DNA of 64,000 bases from Bacteroidaceae bacterium (GTDB lineage: Bacteria; Bacteroidota; Bacteroidia; Bacteroidales; Bacteroidaceae). The translations under genes were made by a program, and so were the position numbers. The notes below the pieces were generated by a model, which did not search any database, was not told the origin of the DNA, and was given only the letters and a program-made list of their open reading frames with translations. The stretch spans positions 62,001 to 126,000 of the forward strand of contig JAUUPT010000003.1 in the NCBI GenBank assembly GCA_030843315.1. Reading direction: 5' to 3'. Every line of letters starts with the position of its first letter. Position 1 is the first letter of the stretch. Shown piece after piece: positions 51,544-61,185 of this stretch.

Positions 51544-52527
51544 TTACTTCTCCTCTTTTTCTGCTTTTCGCTTCTCCCGTTCGGCTTTGGCCTCTTTGTC
51601 GAACTTCTCGTAGGCCTCTACGATTTGGGTAACGAGCTTATGCCTTACGATATCTTTCTTATTCAGTTCGATAAAGCTGATACCTTTTACACCTTTCAGA
51701 ATACGGAGTGCTTGCACCAGGCCGGAAGTTTGCGATTGCGGTAAGTCAATCTGCGTCATATCACCCGTGACGATCATCTTGGTATTCATGCCCATACGGG
51801 TGAGGAACATCTTGATTTGCTGGGTAGTGGTGTTTTGCGCTTCATCCAGAATAACTACGGCATCGTTCAGCGTGCGCCCGCGCATAAAGGCGAGGGGGGC
51901 AATCTGTATAACGTTCAGTTCCATGTATTCTTTCAGTTTGGCAGAGGGTATCATGTCTTGCAAGGCGTCATAGAGCGGTTGCAGGTATGGGTCTATCTTG
52001 TCCTTCATGTCGCCCGGCAGGAAGCCGAGTTTCTCTCCCGCTTCTACGGCAGGACGGCTGAGGATGATTTTCTTGATTTCTTTGTTCTTCAGTGCCCGTA
52101 CGGCAAGTGCGATGGCGGTATAGGTCTTTCCTGAACCTGCGGGGCCGATGGCAAAGACCATATCGTTTTTCCCGAAGGCTTCCACCAGCTTGAGTTGGTT
52201 ATCGCTACGCGGGATAATCGGCTTTCCGGTGACGCTGAAAACGATGACGTTGCCCGACTTCTCGGCCTGCGGGGCATTGCCCTTGATGATATCTATGATG
52301 ACTTCCTCTTTCAGGGAGTTGTATTCGGCACAGTATTTCTCCAGTTTGGTGATGTTTTCTTCGAATGCACACATTTCCTCTTCGTCTCCCAGGACTTTGA
52401 TGACGTTGCCGCGGGCAACGATGCGGAGTTTGGGATACAAGGCTTTTATCAGTTGCATGTTGGCATTGTTTACGCCATAAAAGATAACCGGATCGATATC
52501 CTCAAGAACAATCAGTTTTTCTATCAT
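51544..52527 (-). CDS. PhoH-like ATPase
   Basis: The 327-residue protein has the PhoH fold, with Walker A AIGPAGSGKTYTAIA near 133 and Walker B DAVVILDEAQNTT near 225. A KH-like N-terminal region (RIVARGNVIKVLGDEEE) precedes it. Such proteins are predicted RNA-linked ATPases. The C-terminus is very charged (KEAKAEREKRKAEKEEK). Confidence 0.94.
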   Translation of the reverse strand: MIEKLIVLEDIDPVIFYGVNNANMQLIKALYPKLRIVARGNVIKVLGDEEEMCAFEENITKLEKYCAEYNSLKEEVIIDIIKGNAPQAEKSGNVIVFSVTGKPIIPRSDNQLKLVEAFGKNDMVFAIGPAGSGKTYTAIALAVRALKNKEIKKIILSRPAVEAGEKLGFLPGDMKDKIDPYLQPLYDALQDMIPSAKLKEYMELNVIQIAPLAFMRGRTLNDAVVILDEAQNTTTQQIKMFLTRMGMNTKMIVTGDMTQIDLPQSQTSGLVQALRILKGVKGISFIELNKKDIVRHKLVTQIVEAYEKFDKEAKAEREKRKAEKEEK

Positions 52528-52612
52528 TTATTTGTTTTAAAGTTCAATTCTTCTTTTGTGAAATGTTTTGCAAATGTAGTGAAACGTTTGAATACTTAGA
52601 TAGTTCCGTATG

Positions 52613-53227
52613 TTATTTTTTTGCCGCCGGCTTCACTACGATACTGTTTCCGTTTTTGGTGCAGAGGATGCATTCTTTACGCAGGGCTCGTGCTTCCATG
52701 TTAAAGACGATGTTCGGGTTGAAAGGCTGTCCGTTGACGCGCGTCTCGAAATGGAGATGCTCGGTGGTGGCACGTCCGGTACGTCCTGTCAGAGCGATGG
52801 GCTGTCCGGCTTTCACGGTATCTCCGCTCTGTACAAGGTTCTTGAAGTTGTGGCTGTATATGGTTTCCAGACCAAAATTGTGGCGTACAACAATGACGTT
52901 GCCGTAGGCACTGTAAGGTTTGGACATTCGCACTACACCGTCGAAGGCACTGCGGATGGTGTCTTTGGCGAAGGTCTTGATGTCGATGCCCGTATGGCGT
53001 CCGTTGCCGCGCCCGTAGTTGGAGATGACTTTTCCGCCGGGCAGGGGGAAGGAATAGTCTTTGTCGGACAGGCTGTCCAGATGTAGTTCCAGGCGCTTGC
53101 AGTTATTGAAAAGCCCCGGAGTAGCTACGCGGATATGGTTAATTTCCATTGGGGTGAAAGGGGGATTCTTTGCTTGCACTCCCAGGGATAGGGCTATGTA
53201 TATAATAGATATAAGGAATCGTTTCAT
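52613..53227 (-). CDS. M23-family metallopeptidase (peptidoglycan peptidase-like)
   Basis: The 204-residue protein has a signal peptide (about 1-19) and a LytM-type peptidase domain. Zinc ligands are visible in GRHTGIDI near residue 92 and in TEHLHFETR near 155. A catalytically active enzyme that cuts peptidoglycan peptides is therefore plausible. It begins 9 bases after the B3/B4 gene. Confidence 0.93.
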   Translation of the reverse strand: MKRFLISIIYIALSLGVQAKNPPFTPMEINHIRVATPGLFNNCKRLELHLDSLSDKDYSFPLPGGKVISNYGRGNGRHTGIDIKTFAKDTIRSAFDGVVRMSKPYSAYGNVIVVRHNFGLETIYSHNFKNLVQSGDTVKAGQPIALTGRTGRATTEHLHFETRVNGQPFNPNIVFNMEARALRKECILCTKNGNSIVVKPAAKK

Positions 53228-53236
53228 GGCGATGGC

Positions 53237-53902
53237 TTATTCAAAGTATAGTATTGTTCCGCCGTCCGAAGAGGCGTATTTCTTTAAAAGCTCCTGTATC
53301 ATTTCTGCTGCTTCTCTTAGGCCTGCTTGTCCGCTGTAACCGTTGACGATAGCAAGGATATGACGGGTTTCAAGCCCCATCTTGGTGCGCTCGTTGTCGC
53401 TGGTGGGAGTGCCGATGCCTCCTGCCTGGTCGCGGTAGACGGGTAACCCTTCGATGTTCAGTACCCCGCGGCCGATGCCCTCAAACGGTTCGTCGGCACG
53501 ACCCATGCCGAGCACAAGATCAGTGCCTTGTATTTTGTCTGCGTCAAAGCCTCCGATGGAATAACCGGTGCGGAGGGAGACGAGGTTGATGAGGTCTACC
53601 AGCGTGTCAATCTGGTAAAGCGCCAAGCCGCGCATCAGGCGACGGCGCAATGCTTCGGCAGAAGGACGGTAGCGGCTGGGATCTTTGCCGCAACGCTTGT
53701 AGGCTTCGCGGGTGGCGGCAATAGCGGGTTGTTGCTTGATGTCATCCGGTTGGGTAGTGGTAGTCAGTTCCTGGGTAAAGGCGCTGATTTCTTCCCACAA
53801 TCCTTCACTAAAGGTTGTATTAGTCACTTCTGCATAGACGGCTGCACCTTTAAAGATGGGGCAGGCATTCTTTATTTCTTCTGATACGGTGATGTTGTAC
53901 AT
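53237..53902 (-). CDS. B3/B4 domain protein
   Basis: The 221-residue protein corresponds to the B3/B4 editing domain of the phenylalanyl-tRNA synthetase beta chain, standing alone (RCGKDPSRYRPSAEALRRR, in part, and VDLINLVSLRTGYSIGG). Free-standing versions may edit misacylated tRNA or amino-acid derivatives, but the role is not proven. It begins three bases after pgeF. Confidence 0.9.
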   Translation of the reverse strand: MYNITVSEEIKNACPIFKGAAVYAEVTNTTFSEGLWEEISAFTQELTTTTQPDDIKQQPAIAATREAYKRCGKDPSRYRPSAEALRRRLMRGLALYQIDTLVDLINLVSLRTGYSIGGFDADKIQGTDLVLGMGRADEPFEGIGRGVLNIEGLPVYRDQAGGIGTPTSDNERTKMGLETRHILAIVNGYSGQAGLREAAEMIQELLKKYASSDGGTILYFE

Positions 53903-53905
53903 AGT

Positions 53906-54715
53906 TCAATTTATCATTATCCCCGACAATATGCGTCCGGACTTAATGCCCAGCCGCCGTGCCGAGAAGAAATCTGCGTGTTGTTGATAAGTGCATATCC
54001 CTGCCGTCTCTATCTGGCTGGCAGGTATGCCGAAATCCGATAACTGCATCCGGTTGGCAGCCCAGAGGTCAATGTGGTACTTATGTGTTTCCGGTTTCCA
54101 TTCCGAAATGTAATCCATCCGGAAACCTTTCTCGCGGAATGCCTCGTAAACCTCGTCGCCTACTTCGAAAGCGGGGAGCGAGATGCCGGGGCCGATACAG
54201 GCTATGAGGTCTTTGCCCGCTGTATTATAAAGCTGCTGCATCTTGCCAAGCGCATGGCTGAGGATGCCGTTCACCGTTCCCCGCCAGCCGGCATGGACGG
54301 CGGCTACTGCCTGATGCGTGCGGTCGTAGAGCAAGACCGGAATGCAATCTGCCGTAGAGATACAGATGCAACAGCCCGGTTCGCGGGTTATCAGCGCATC
54401 TACTCCTTGCAACATGGCTGTACGTTCTTCGGCGGCGGCAGCGAGATACTTTCCGTCAATCACTTCCACCGTCGTGCTGTGTGTCTGGAAAGGGATAATC
54501 AGTTCCTTCGGTCGTTGGGGCAGTGATTCGTATAGTATCTCTTGATTTCGCCGGACGCACTCTGCATCGTCTCCGGTGTAGGGCGTACAGTTGAAGGTTC
54601 TATAATCTCCCCGGCTGCAACCGCCGTGGCGGGTAGTTACAAAACAAGAAATGTTGGAATACGGGGCAAGCGCCTCATATCCCAACATTCTCCTATCTTC
54701 GGTGAGAGAAATCAT
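53906..54715 (-). CDS. pgeF: Peptidoglycan editing factor / laccase-domain protein
   Basis: The 269-residue protein belongs to the PgeF/YfiH family, which removes wrongly placed amino acids from peptidoglycan precursors and binds zinc or copper. Motifs are TADCIPVLLYD near 125, AVHAGWRGTVNGIL near 142 and IGPGISLPAFEVG near 177, containing the Cys and His metal ligands. It overlaps obg by four bases (ATGA), so the two are coupled. Confidence 0.95.
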   Translation of the reverse strand: MISLTEDRRMLGYEALAPYSNISCFVTTRHGGCSRGDYRTFNCTPYTGDDAECVRRNQEILYESLPQRPKELIIPFQTHSTTVEVIDGKYLAAAAEERTAMLQGVDALITREPGCCICISTADCIPVLLYDRTHQAVAAVHAGWRGTVNGILSHALGKMQQLYNTAGKDLIACIGPGISLPAFEVGDEVYEAFREKGFRMDYISEWKPETHKYHIDLWAANRMQLSDFGIPASQIETAGICTYQQHADFFSARRLGIKSGRILSGIMIN

Positions 54716-55884
54716 TTTCCGTCTTCCTCCCAGTCTTCTTCTTCGTACTCGAAGTCCTCCAAGTCTTCTATGTCCTCGTCGTTGTCGACGCTTTCGTAGC
54801 TGAGGTCTTCGTCTTCGCCCATCTCTTTCAGCTCCTCTTGCAGTCTGCTGACGTCTTTCGGACGGTGCACAATGCCTTCTATCTTGTTGCTTTCCTTATT
54901 CAGCTCTTCCCAAAGGATATCCTTCAGTACGGAGATGCCCATACCGGAGATGGAGGAGATGAATACATGCGGAATGCCTTCGGGCAGTGTAGGCTCTATT
55001 TCGTCCATCAGTTCCTGGTCGAGCATGTCACATTTGGTGACGGCGAGCACACGCTGTTTGTCCAGCATTTCGGGGTTGAAGGTACCAAGTTCGTTCAGCA
55101 GCACTTCGTATTCCTTGCGGATGTCGTCGCTGTCGGCAGGCACCATGAAGAGCAGCAAAGAGTTGCGTTCAATATGGCGCAGGAAGCGGAGTCCAAGACC
55201 TTTGCCGGCGCTGGCGCCCTCAATGATACCGGGGATATCTGCCATGACGAATGATTTTCCGTCACGATAGGATACGATGCCCAGGTTCGGTTCCAGTGTG
55301 GTAAAAGGATAGTTGGCAATCTTCGGCTTGGCTGCGGAGACAGCCGCGAGCAAAGTCGATTTGCCCGCATTGGGGAAACCTACCAGTCCGACATCGGCGA
55401 GCAGCTTCAGTTCCATGATTACCGTCATTTCCTGCATCGGTTCGCCCGGCTGTGCAAAGCGGGGAGCCTGGCGGGTAGCGGTCTTGAAGTGCGAGTTGCC
55501 CAGTCCGCCGCGTCCGCCTTTCAACAGAACGACTTCTTGGCCATGCTCGGTGACGTCGCAGAGGTATTCGCCGGTTTCGGCGTTATAGACTACCGTCCCG
55601 CAGGGGACTTCAATTACTTTATCTTCCCCATCCTTGCCGAAGCTGCGGTTCTTTGAGCCCGATGCTCCATGTCCTGCCAGGATGTGGCGGTCGTACTTCA
55701 AGTGCAGCAGCGTCCAGTAGTTGCGGTTACCGCGAAGAATCACATGACCTCCTCGTCCTCCGTCACCTCCGTCGGGGCCTCCGTTGGGGATGTATTTCTC
55801 ACGCCTCATATGCGTAGAGCCTCGGCCACCCTTTCCGGAGCGGCAGTATATCTTTACGTAGTCAACAAAATTCGATTCAGCCAT
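54712..55884 (-). CDS. obg: Obg-family GTPase
   Basis: The 390-residue ribosome-associated GTPase has the glycine-rich Obg fold (about 1-158, with GGPDGGDGGRGG). The G domain follows with GFPNAGKSTLL near 165, DIPGIIEGAS and TKCD, and the protein ends in an acidic tail (DNDEDIEDLEDFEYEEEDW in part). Acidic tails of this type are common in the family. Neighbours are adk and pgeF. Confidence 0.96.
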   Translation of the reverse strand: MAESNFVDYVKIYCRSGKGGRGSTHMRREKYIPNGGPDGGDGGRGGHVILRGNRNYWTLLHLKYDRHILAGHGASGSKNRSFGKDGEDKVIEVPCGTVVYNAETGEYLCDVTEHGQEVVLLKGGRGGLGNSHFKTATRQAPRFAQPGEPMQEMTVIMELKLLADVGLVGFPNAGKSTLLAAVSAAKPKIANYPFTTLEPNLGIVSYRDGKSFVMADIPGIIEGASAGKGLGLRFLRHIERNSLLLFMVPADSDDIRKEYEVLLNELGTFNPEMLDKQRVLAVTKCDMLDQELMDEIEPTLPEGIPHVFISSISGMGISVLKDILWEELNKESNKIEGIVHRPKDVSRLQEELKEMGEDEDLSYESVDNDEDIEDLEDFEYEEEDWEEDGK

Positions 55885-55914
55885 AATGAGTTAAAGTGCT
55901 AATAGTTTGAATAA

Positions 55915-56487
55915 TTATTTCACAGCATCAATCGCCTTGCATACATCGGCGAAGATTTGTTCCAGTTCGCCGAAGCCTTTGATGTGCTGGTATTTTCCGT
56001 CTTGTTTGTACCAGTCGATCAGCGGAGAAGTCTGTGAGTGATAAACAACGAGGCGTTTCTTGATAGTCTCTTCGTTGTCATCGGCACGGCCGGACTCTTT
56101 GCCGCGACGGATGAGGCGGGTCATCAGTTCTTCTTCGGGTACTTCAAGATCCAGCATCACGCTTACTTCCTGTCCGCGCTGGGCGAGCATCTTCTTTAAT
56201 GCTTCGGCTTGGGCAATTGTTCGGGGGAAACCGTCGAATATCACGCCTTTGCTGTCTTTGAAGCTATCGAATACACTGGCAAGGATGTCAATCATCAGTT
56301 CGTCGGGAATCAGTTGGCCTTGGTCAATGTAACCTTTGGCAGTCTTACCCAGCTCAGTGCCGTTCTTCATTTCAGCACGCAGCACGTCTCCGGTAGAGAT
56401 GTGGTTGATGCCATACTTTTCTACAATCTTCTCGCTTTGTGTTCCCTTGCCTGAGCCGGGAGCACCGAAAATTACAATGTTCAGCAT
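55915..56487 (-). CDS. adk: Adenylate kinase
   Basis: The 190-residue enzyme interconverts ATP, ADP and AMP. The P-loop FGAPGSGKGTQSEKI is near residue 7-21, ISTGDVLRAEM binds AMP and FDGFPRTIAQAE is the DGFPR motif. The lid is short, as in the smaller bacterial type. It lies 30 bases before obg. Confidence 0.97.
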   Translation of the reverse strand: MLNIVIFGAPGSGKGTQSEKIVEKYGINHISTGDVLRAEMKNGTELGKTAKGYIDQGQLIPDELMIDILASVFDSFKDSKGVIFDGFPRTIAQAEALKKMLAQRGQEVSVMLDLEVPEEELMTRLIRRGKESGRADDNEETIKKRLVVYHSQTSPLIDWYKQDGKYQHIKGFGELEQIFADVCKAIDAVK

Positions 56488-56531
56488 GTCTTTTAAATAA
56501 GTTATTAAAAGGGTTATTTATTATGGTTTTG

Positions 56532-57071
56532 TTATTCTTCCACTACCGTATAGATATCGGGATAGTTACGTCCGAAGCCGTCATAGTCCAGTCCGTAGCC
56601 CACAATGAAGTCGTTGGGGATGTTCATGGCGACGTATTCGATGTTGAGGTCTACCTTCAGTTTGTCGGGTTTCACCAGCAAGGAAGCGATATGAATCTCT
56701 TTCGGGTTGCGGGTGCCGAGCGTTTCGAGCAGGCGTTGCATGGTGAGCCCCGTATCTACGATGTCCTCTACGATAACTACCGTGCGGTCGTTGAGGTCTT
56801 CATTGATGCCGATGACTTCTTTGATTGTTCCGGTGGAGGATACTCCCTGATAAGAAGCCAGTTTGACGAATGAGATTTCACACGGAATGGTGATGCGTTT
56901 CAGCAGGTCGGCAGTAAACATAAACGAACCGTTCAGCACACTGAGGAACAGAGGATTCTTTCCGGCCAGGTCGCGGTTTATTTCGTTTGCCACGCGGGTT
57001 ACTTCTTTCAGTATGTCCTGTTCCTTGATGGAGACGGAGAACATCTTGTCTTTTATTTGTATGGTATCCAT
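56532..57071 (-). CDS. hpt: Hypoxanthine phosphoribosyltransferase
   Basis: The 179-residue enzyme salvages hypoxanthine and guanine into nucleotides. The PRPP-binding motif is VVIVEDIVDTGLTMQRLL near 95, and LSVLNGSFMFTADLL is the upstream substrate-binding loop. It is 44 bases upstream of adk on the same strand. Confidence 0.95.
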   Translation of the reverse strand: MDTIQIKDKMFSVSIKEQDILKEVTRVANEINRDLAGKNPLFLSVLNGSFMFTADLLKRITIPCEISFVKLASYQGVSSTGTIKEVIGINEDLNDRTVVIVEDIVDTGLTMQRLLETLGTRNPKEIHIASLLVKPDKLKVDLNIEYVAMNIPNDFIVGYGLDYDGFGRNYPDIYTVVEE

Positions 57072-57113
57072 AAGATGGGATGTTTTTAGAAAGTTGGCGC
57101 AAAAATACGATTT

Positions 57114-58655
57114 TTATTCCACTCCATGCATCATCTTCTGCAATTTCTTTGAAAGCAGGAAGAGGATGACCGATGCTGTGGCGGACATGATGACGAATAC
57201 CATAAAGAAGTCGAACATCGTTTCGATGCGGTATCCGAGCAGTGTTTTCACCTTTCCGGCTTCGGGATAAAGGCCGGTCAGCGTACCGGCAAATTTATTG
57301 GCTGTGGCAGTAGAGAGATACCATATACCCATCATCAGGGAGGCAAAGCGGACGGGTGTCAGCTTGTTCACCATAGACAGGCCGATGGGGGAGAGGACAA
57401 TTTCGCCCATCGTGTGGATAAAGTACAGTCCGGTGAGCCAGATGAGGCTTACCTTGACGCCCGGTTGCACGTCTTTCACACCGAAGCAGATAACGAGGTA
57501 GCCCAGGGAGAGCAGCATCAGACCGATGGCTTGCTTGGTGGGTGAGGCCGGTTCTAGTCCCCGGCGGTTGAGGAATCCCCATACGCCCGGCATGATGGCT
57601 GCCAGTATCACTACGAAGAAGGGGTTGAACGACTGTATCCAGGATGCAGGCATTTCCCAGCCGAAGATGACGCGGTCGGTCTGTTCCGAGGCGAAGAGGG
57701 TGAGCGAGGCGCCGGCCTGTTCGTAGGCCGCCCAGAAGAAGATGACGAAGAAGGCGATGATATAGATGACGAAGATACGGTCGCGCTCTATCTTGGTGAG
57801 CGAACCTTCGAGCAAGATGCTGACGGGGAATACGATGCAGGCGGTGAAGATACCGATGCTGATCCATTCGTCGCCGAAACACCAGTAGAAGAAGGTGGCG
57901 AGTGCTACGGTGAGCAGGCCCAGGAGCAGATAGTTGCGGAGTTTCTTGCTCTTGTCCAGCGCTACTTGTCCGGCAGTCTTGGCGGCAGCTTGCGGCTGTT
58001 CTTTCCTGGCATCGGGAATGATGCCGAGTTCTTGGCCTTCGGGGCCGATCAGATACTTATTCTTTTGCGTTTGGAACAAGAAGACGGTGAACACCGTGAC
58101 GATGGCTGCAATGAGGAATCCCCATTTGAAGTCCTGCGGATTACCCGTCTCGCCGAAATATCCGCAGACCAGCGGTGCGAGGAACGAACCCACGTTGACG
58201 CCCATGTAGTAGATGGTGTAGGCAGAGTCCAGCCGTCTGTCTCCCGGCTTGTAGAGTTGCCCTACCAGGGAAGCCACCGTTGGCTTGAAACACCCGTTGC
58301 CTAATATAAGAAAGGTAAGTCCACCGTACATCAGCCAGTGGGAGAGTTCCCGGGCATCGAGCATGGAGGCGCTGGCAAACATCAGGAATTGCCCCACCGC
58401 CATCATCATTGCTCCCCAGAATACAGAGCGGCGGATGCCCCAATACTTGTCGGCGATATATCCGCCGATGAGCGGCGTCAGATAGACCAGTCCGGTGTAG
58501 CTGCCGTAGATGGAGGCTGCGTGCTCTTTGTCGAACAGCAGTGCCTGGGTGAGAAACAAGATGAAGATGGCACGCATGCCGTAGTAGCTGAAACGCTCTG
58601 CCGTGCTGGTGGCGAAGATAAGGTAAAGACCTTTGGGATGTTTGGGTGCACTCAT
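57114..58655 (-). CDS. Proton-dependent oligopeptide transporter (POT family)
   Basis: The 513-residue membrane protein has about 12-14 helices. The family motifs are RFSYYGMRAIFILFL near the start, YLTPLIGGYIADKYWG near 55 and MGVNVGSFLAPLVCGYFGE (in part) near 152. It should import di- and tripeptides by proton symport, useful for this peptide-using group. It is the first gene of the long minus-strand run and diverges from the nnrD/E gene. Confidence 0.94.
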   Translation of the reverse strand: MSAPKHPKGLYLIFATSTAERFSYYGMRAIFILFLTQALLFDKEHAASIYGSYTGLVYLTPLIGGYIADKYWGIRRSVFWGAMMMAVGQFLMFASASMLDARELSHWLMYGGLTFLILGNGCFKPTVASLVGQLYKPGDRRLDSAYTIYYMGVNVGSFLAPLVCGYFGETGNPQDFKWGFLIAAIVTVFTVFLFQTQKNKYLIGPEGQELGIIPDARKEQPQAAAKTAGQVALDKSKKLRNYLLLGLLTVALATFFYWCFGDEWISIGIFTACIVFPVSILLEGSLTKIERDRIFVIYIIAFFVIFFWAAYEQAGASLTLFASEQTDRVIFGWEMPASWIQSFNPFFVVILAAIMPGVWGFLNRRGLEPASPTKQAIGLMLLSLGYLVICFGVKDVQPGVKVSLIWLTGLYFIHTMGEIVLSPIGLSMVNKLTPVRFASLMMGIWYLSTATANKFAGTLTGLYPEAGKVKTLLGYRIETMFDFFMVFVIMSATASVILFLLSKKLQKMMHGVE

Positions 58656-58723
58656 AGTATATTTTCTATTGTCTTTTTATGTTCTGCCTGCAAAATTAAT
58701 GATTCTTTGTTTACCGCCCTGCA

Positions 58724-58759
58724 TTTGTTTGCTTTTTCTGCCAATTCACTCTACCTTTG
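58724..58759 (+). promoter_or_regulatory. Bacteroides-type promoter of the NAD(P)HX repair gene
   Basis: TTTG repeats at 58724-58731 precede TACCTTTG at 58752-58759 by 20 bases. The start ATG follows at 58784. Confidence 0.65.
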
Positions 58760-58783
58760 CCGTATAATCAAAAAAGTAACAAG

Positions 58784-60298
58784 ATGAAGATATTTCCTAC
58801 TACCAGTATCAAGCAACTGGATGCATATACTATCGAGAACGAGCCTATTGCCTCCATCGACTTGATGGAGCGCGCTGCCGAAGCATTGGTCAAAGCTATT
58901 TCAAAGCGATGGAGCGCCGATACTCCGATGACGGTCTTTGCCGGACCGGGGAATAATGGTGGCGACGCATTAGCCGTCTCCCGCCTGTTGGCAAAGAAGG
59001 GCTATCGGCTGGAAGTATACCTCTTCAATACCAAAGGTTCCCTCTCCCCGGACTGCGAAGCGAATAAAGAACGGTTGACCGGCCTTCCGGGCGTCGACTT
59101 TCACGAGATTACCTCCCAGTTCGTGCCTCCTACACTGACGGCAGACCACGTGGTCATCGACGGCCTTTTCGGTAGCGGACTGAACAAGGCACTGAGCGGA
59201 GGTTTTGCCGCCGTAGTGAGATACATCAACGCTTCCTCTGCCACCGTAGTGTCCATTGATATCCCTTCGGGTCTGATGGGCGAGGACAATACCTACAACG
59301 TACAGTCATGCATTGTCCGTGCCGACCTGACGTTGAGCCTGCAACTTCCCAAACTCTCTTTCCTCTTTGCCGAGAACGAGCCCTTCGTCGGCGAGTGGCA
59401 ACTGCTGGACATCGGTTTGAGCGAGGATGCTATTGAGGAAACGGAAACCGACTACCATCTGCTGGAAAACGAAGATATGCCCTATCTGCTGAAACCCCGT
59501 ATTCGGTTTGCCCATAAAGGGAATTTCGGCCATGCCTTGCTAATAGCCGGTTCGCAGGGAATGGCAGGAGCATCGGTGCTTGCAGCCCGTGCGTGCCTGC
59601 GTTCGGGCGTGGGGCTGCTGACCGTGCATGTGCCCTTCTGCAACAACTCTATCGTACAGACTTCTGTGCCCGAAGCAATGACGGAATTGGATATCAGCGA
59701 TACTTGCTTTGCTTCTCCCTCTGATACGGACGATTATCAGGCCGTAGCCGTAGGCCCCGGACTGGGACGGGCAGCAGAGACGGGAACTGCTTTACTGGAA
59801 CTGATAGATACTTGCCAGGTGCCTATGGTGCTGGATGCCGATGCGCTGAATCTCCTGGGAGAGAAACGCAGCTACCTCGGGCGTCTGCCCAAAGGCAGCA
59901 TCCTCACTCCGCATCCCAAAGAACTGGAACGCCTCGTAGGCAAGTGCCAAAACTCCTATGAACGCTTGATGAGAGCCCGTGAACTGGCAAAGACTACCGG
60001 AGTACACATTATATTAAAGGGTGCTTACTCTGCCATCATCACCCCCTCGGGACAGTGCTATTTCAATAACACCGGTAACCCCGGCATGGCAACCGGTGGC
60101 TGTGGTGATGTGTTGACAGGTGTTGTGCTTGCCTTGCTGGCGCAAGGCTACGAGCCCGAAACAGCTGCCTGTCTCGGCACTTATGTGCATGGCCTGGCAG
60201 GAGATATTGCCTGCAAGAAGCATGGAGCCATTGGTATGACGGCAGGAGATGTAGCGGCTTATTTGCCGCTGGCATGGAGAATGCTGGAAGGAAAATGA
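58784..60298 (+). CDS. nnrD: Bifunctional NAD(P)HX epimerase / ADP-dependent dehydratase
   Basis: The start at 58784 gives 504 residues (MKIFPTTSIKQLDAYT). It repairs hydrated NADH and NADPH. The N-terminal 210 residues form the YjeF-N epimerase (FAGPGNNGGDALAVSRLL near 53 and SIDIPSGLMGED near 150, quoted within limits). The C-terminal carbohydrate-kinase-like dehydratase has GNFGHALLIAGSQGMAGA near 242, AVGPGLGR, LTPHPKELERL and NTGNPGMATGGCGDVLTG. Domain fusion is usual in bacteria. Confidence 0.96.
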   Translation: MKIFPTTSIKQLDAYTIENEPIASIDLMERAAEALVKAISKRWSADTPMTVFAGPGNNGGDALAVSRLLAKKGYRLEVYLFNTKGSLSPDCEANKERLTGLPGVDFHEITSQFVPPTLTADHVVIDGLFGSGLNKALSGGFAAVVRYINASSATVVSIDIPSGLMGEDNTYNVQSCIVRADLTLSLQLPKLSFLFAENEPFVGEWQLLDIGLSEDAIEETETDYHLLENEDMPYLLKPRIRFAHKGNFGHALLIAGSQGMAGASVLAARACLRSGVGLLTVHVPFCNNSIVQTSVPEAMTELDISDTCFASPSDTDDYQAVAVGPGLGRAAETGTALLELIDTCQVPMVLDADALNLLGEKRSYLGRLPKGSILTPHPKELERLVGKCQNSYERLMRARELAKTTGVHIILKGAYSAIITPSGQCYFNNTGNPGMATGGCGDVLTGVVLALLAQGYEPETAACLGTYVHGLAGDIACKKHGAIGMTAGDVAAYLPLAWRMLEGK

Positions 60299-60333
60299 TA
60301 ATTTAGTGCGCTACGCCCCTAAATTATTCCTAT

Positions 60334-61014
60334 TTACTTTCTTGTAGTAATATGGAAGCATCCTTGCTTTAACTCGTACTTTATGTAGCATCGGTCGGCC
60401 TGCTTCAAGTCCCTCAATACTTCAGAGAGTACCAGTTTCAGTGTGTCTGAACTTACGTCCTGTAAGGGGCGTCCGTCCTCGTCCTCTATCTTCTGAAACC
60501 GCTTCCAACTGACGTCGAACGTTGTTCCGTAGAAGTGCGCTGAGTTTTCGGATGCATTGCCATTGCGGCGGCGCAGGCGCTTCACATCGTCCTTGGTGCG
60601 TAGTACGGAAGTCACGATAACTTTGTTCGGGTTCAATCCTTTTGAGGTCAGGGAGTCGAGAAAGTTCTGGCCGATGCTGTCCAGCAGACTGGCAGCGCCG
60701 GGAATAAGATAAGGTATGGAGTGCGTCAGCGAGTCTACGGCATAACGGTCGTTCGTTGTGATGTGCTTCAGCTTGCCTTTCATCTTCTCCGCTTCCTCGC
60801 GTGAGGCAAGCGGACGGATACCGAGGGCTTGTGCCACACTCAAGTGCTTTTCATTCAAGTCTCCGAACGAGCGCTTGTAGCTGATTACTCCCCGGATGTT
60901 GCGGGGTTCGTTCAGTTTGAGCGACATATCTTTCTTCTTGCAACCGGCAAAGGTGACGGTAATGGCCATTCCGGCAAGTAATATGATAAGAAGGATTCTT
61001 ATAGGACGTTTCAT
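60334..61014 (-). CDS. Lipoprotein with M15-like (DUF5715-type) domain
   Basis: The 226-residue protein has a lipoprotein signal (TFAGCKKK, lipid on Cys25). The C-terminal half carries SENSAHFYGTTFDVSW, which matches the SxHxxGxxxD zinc pattern of DD-carboxypeptidases, and a final CFHITT with another His. I infer a periplasmic zinc peptidase or carboxypeptidase-like fold acting on peptidoglycan. Activity is unproven. Confidence 0.82.
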   Translation of the reverse strand: MKRPIRILLIILLAGMAITVTFAGCKKKDMSLKLNEPRNIRGVISYKRSFGDLNEKHLSVAQALGIRPLASREEAEKMKGKLKHITTNDRYAVDSLTHSIPYLIPGAASLLDSIGQNFLDSLTSKGLNPNKVIVTSVLRTKDDVKRLRRRNGNASENSAHFYGTTFDVSWKRFQKIEDEDGRPLQDVSSDTLKLVLSEVLRDLKQADRCYIKYELKQGCFHITTRK

Positions 61015-61035
61015 TATACTACTATTTATGTGATC

Positions 61036-61067
61036 TCACCACAGAGGGCACAGAGTCTCTGTGGTGA
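61036..61067. repeat. Palindromic repeat between DUF5715 gene and truA
   Basis: TCACCACAGAG (61036-61046) and CTCTGTGGTGA (61057-61067) form a perfect 11-bp stem around a 10-base loop. The genes on either side diverge, so it is not a terminator; it resembles a dispersed 'CACCACAGAG' element I recall from Bacteroides genomes. Confidence 0.6.
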
Positions 61068-61185
61068 ATAAAAACGCCGCAAAGATAATCCAATCTCCCG
61101 AACCCCGGGAAGAGATTCATGCTTTTTTCATGTCTTTTGGCAGGTTTGTACTATCTTTGTGGCTGAAAAAGAAAGCAAAAAGAAC

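Noticed and set aside
61159..61185. GTG at 61159 as truA start
   Set aside because: It is part of the -7 promoter box, so it would be upstream of the transcript start.
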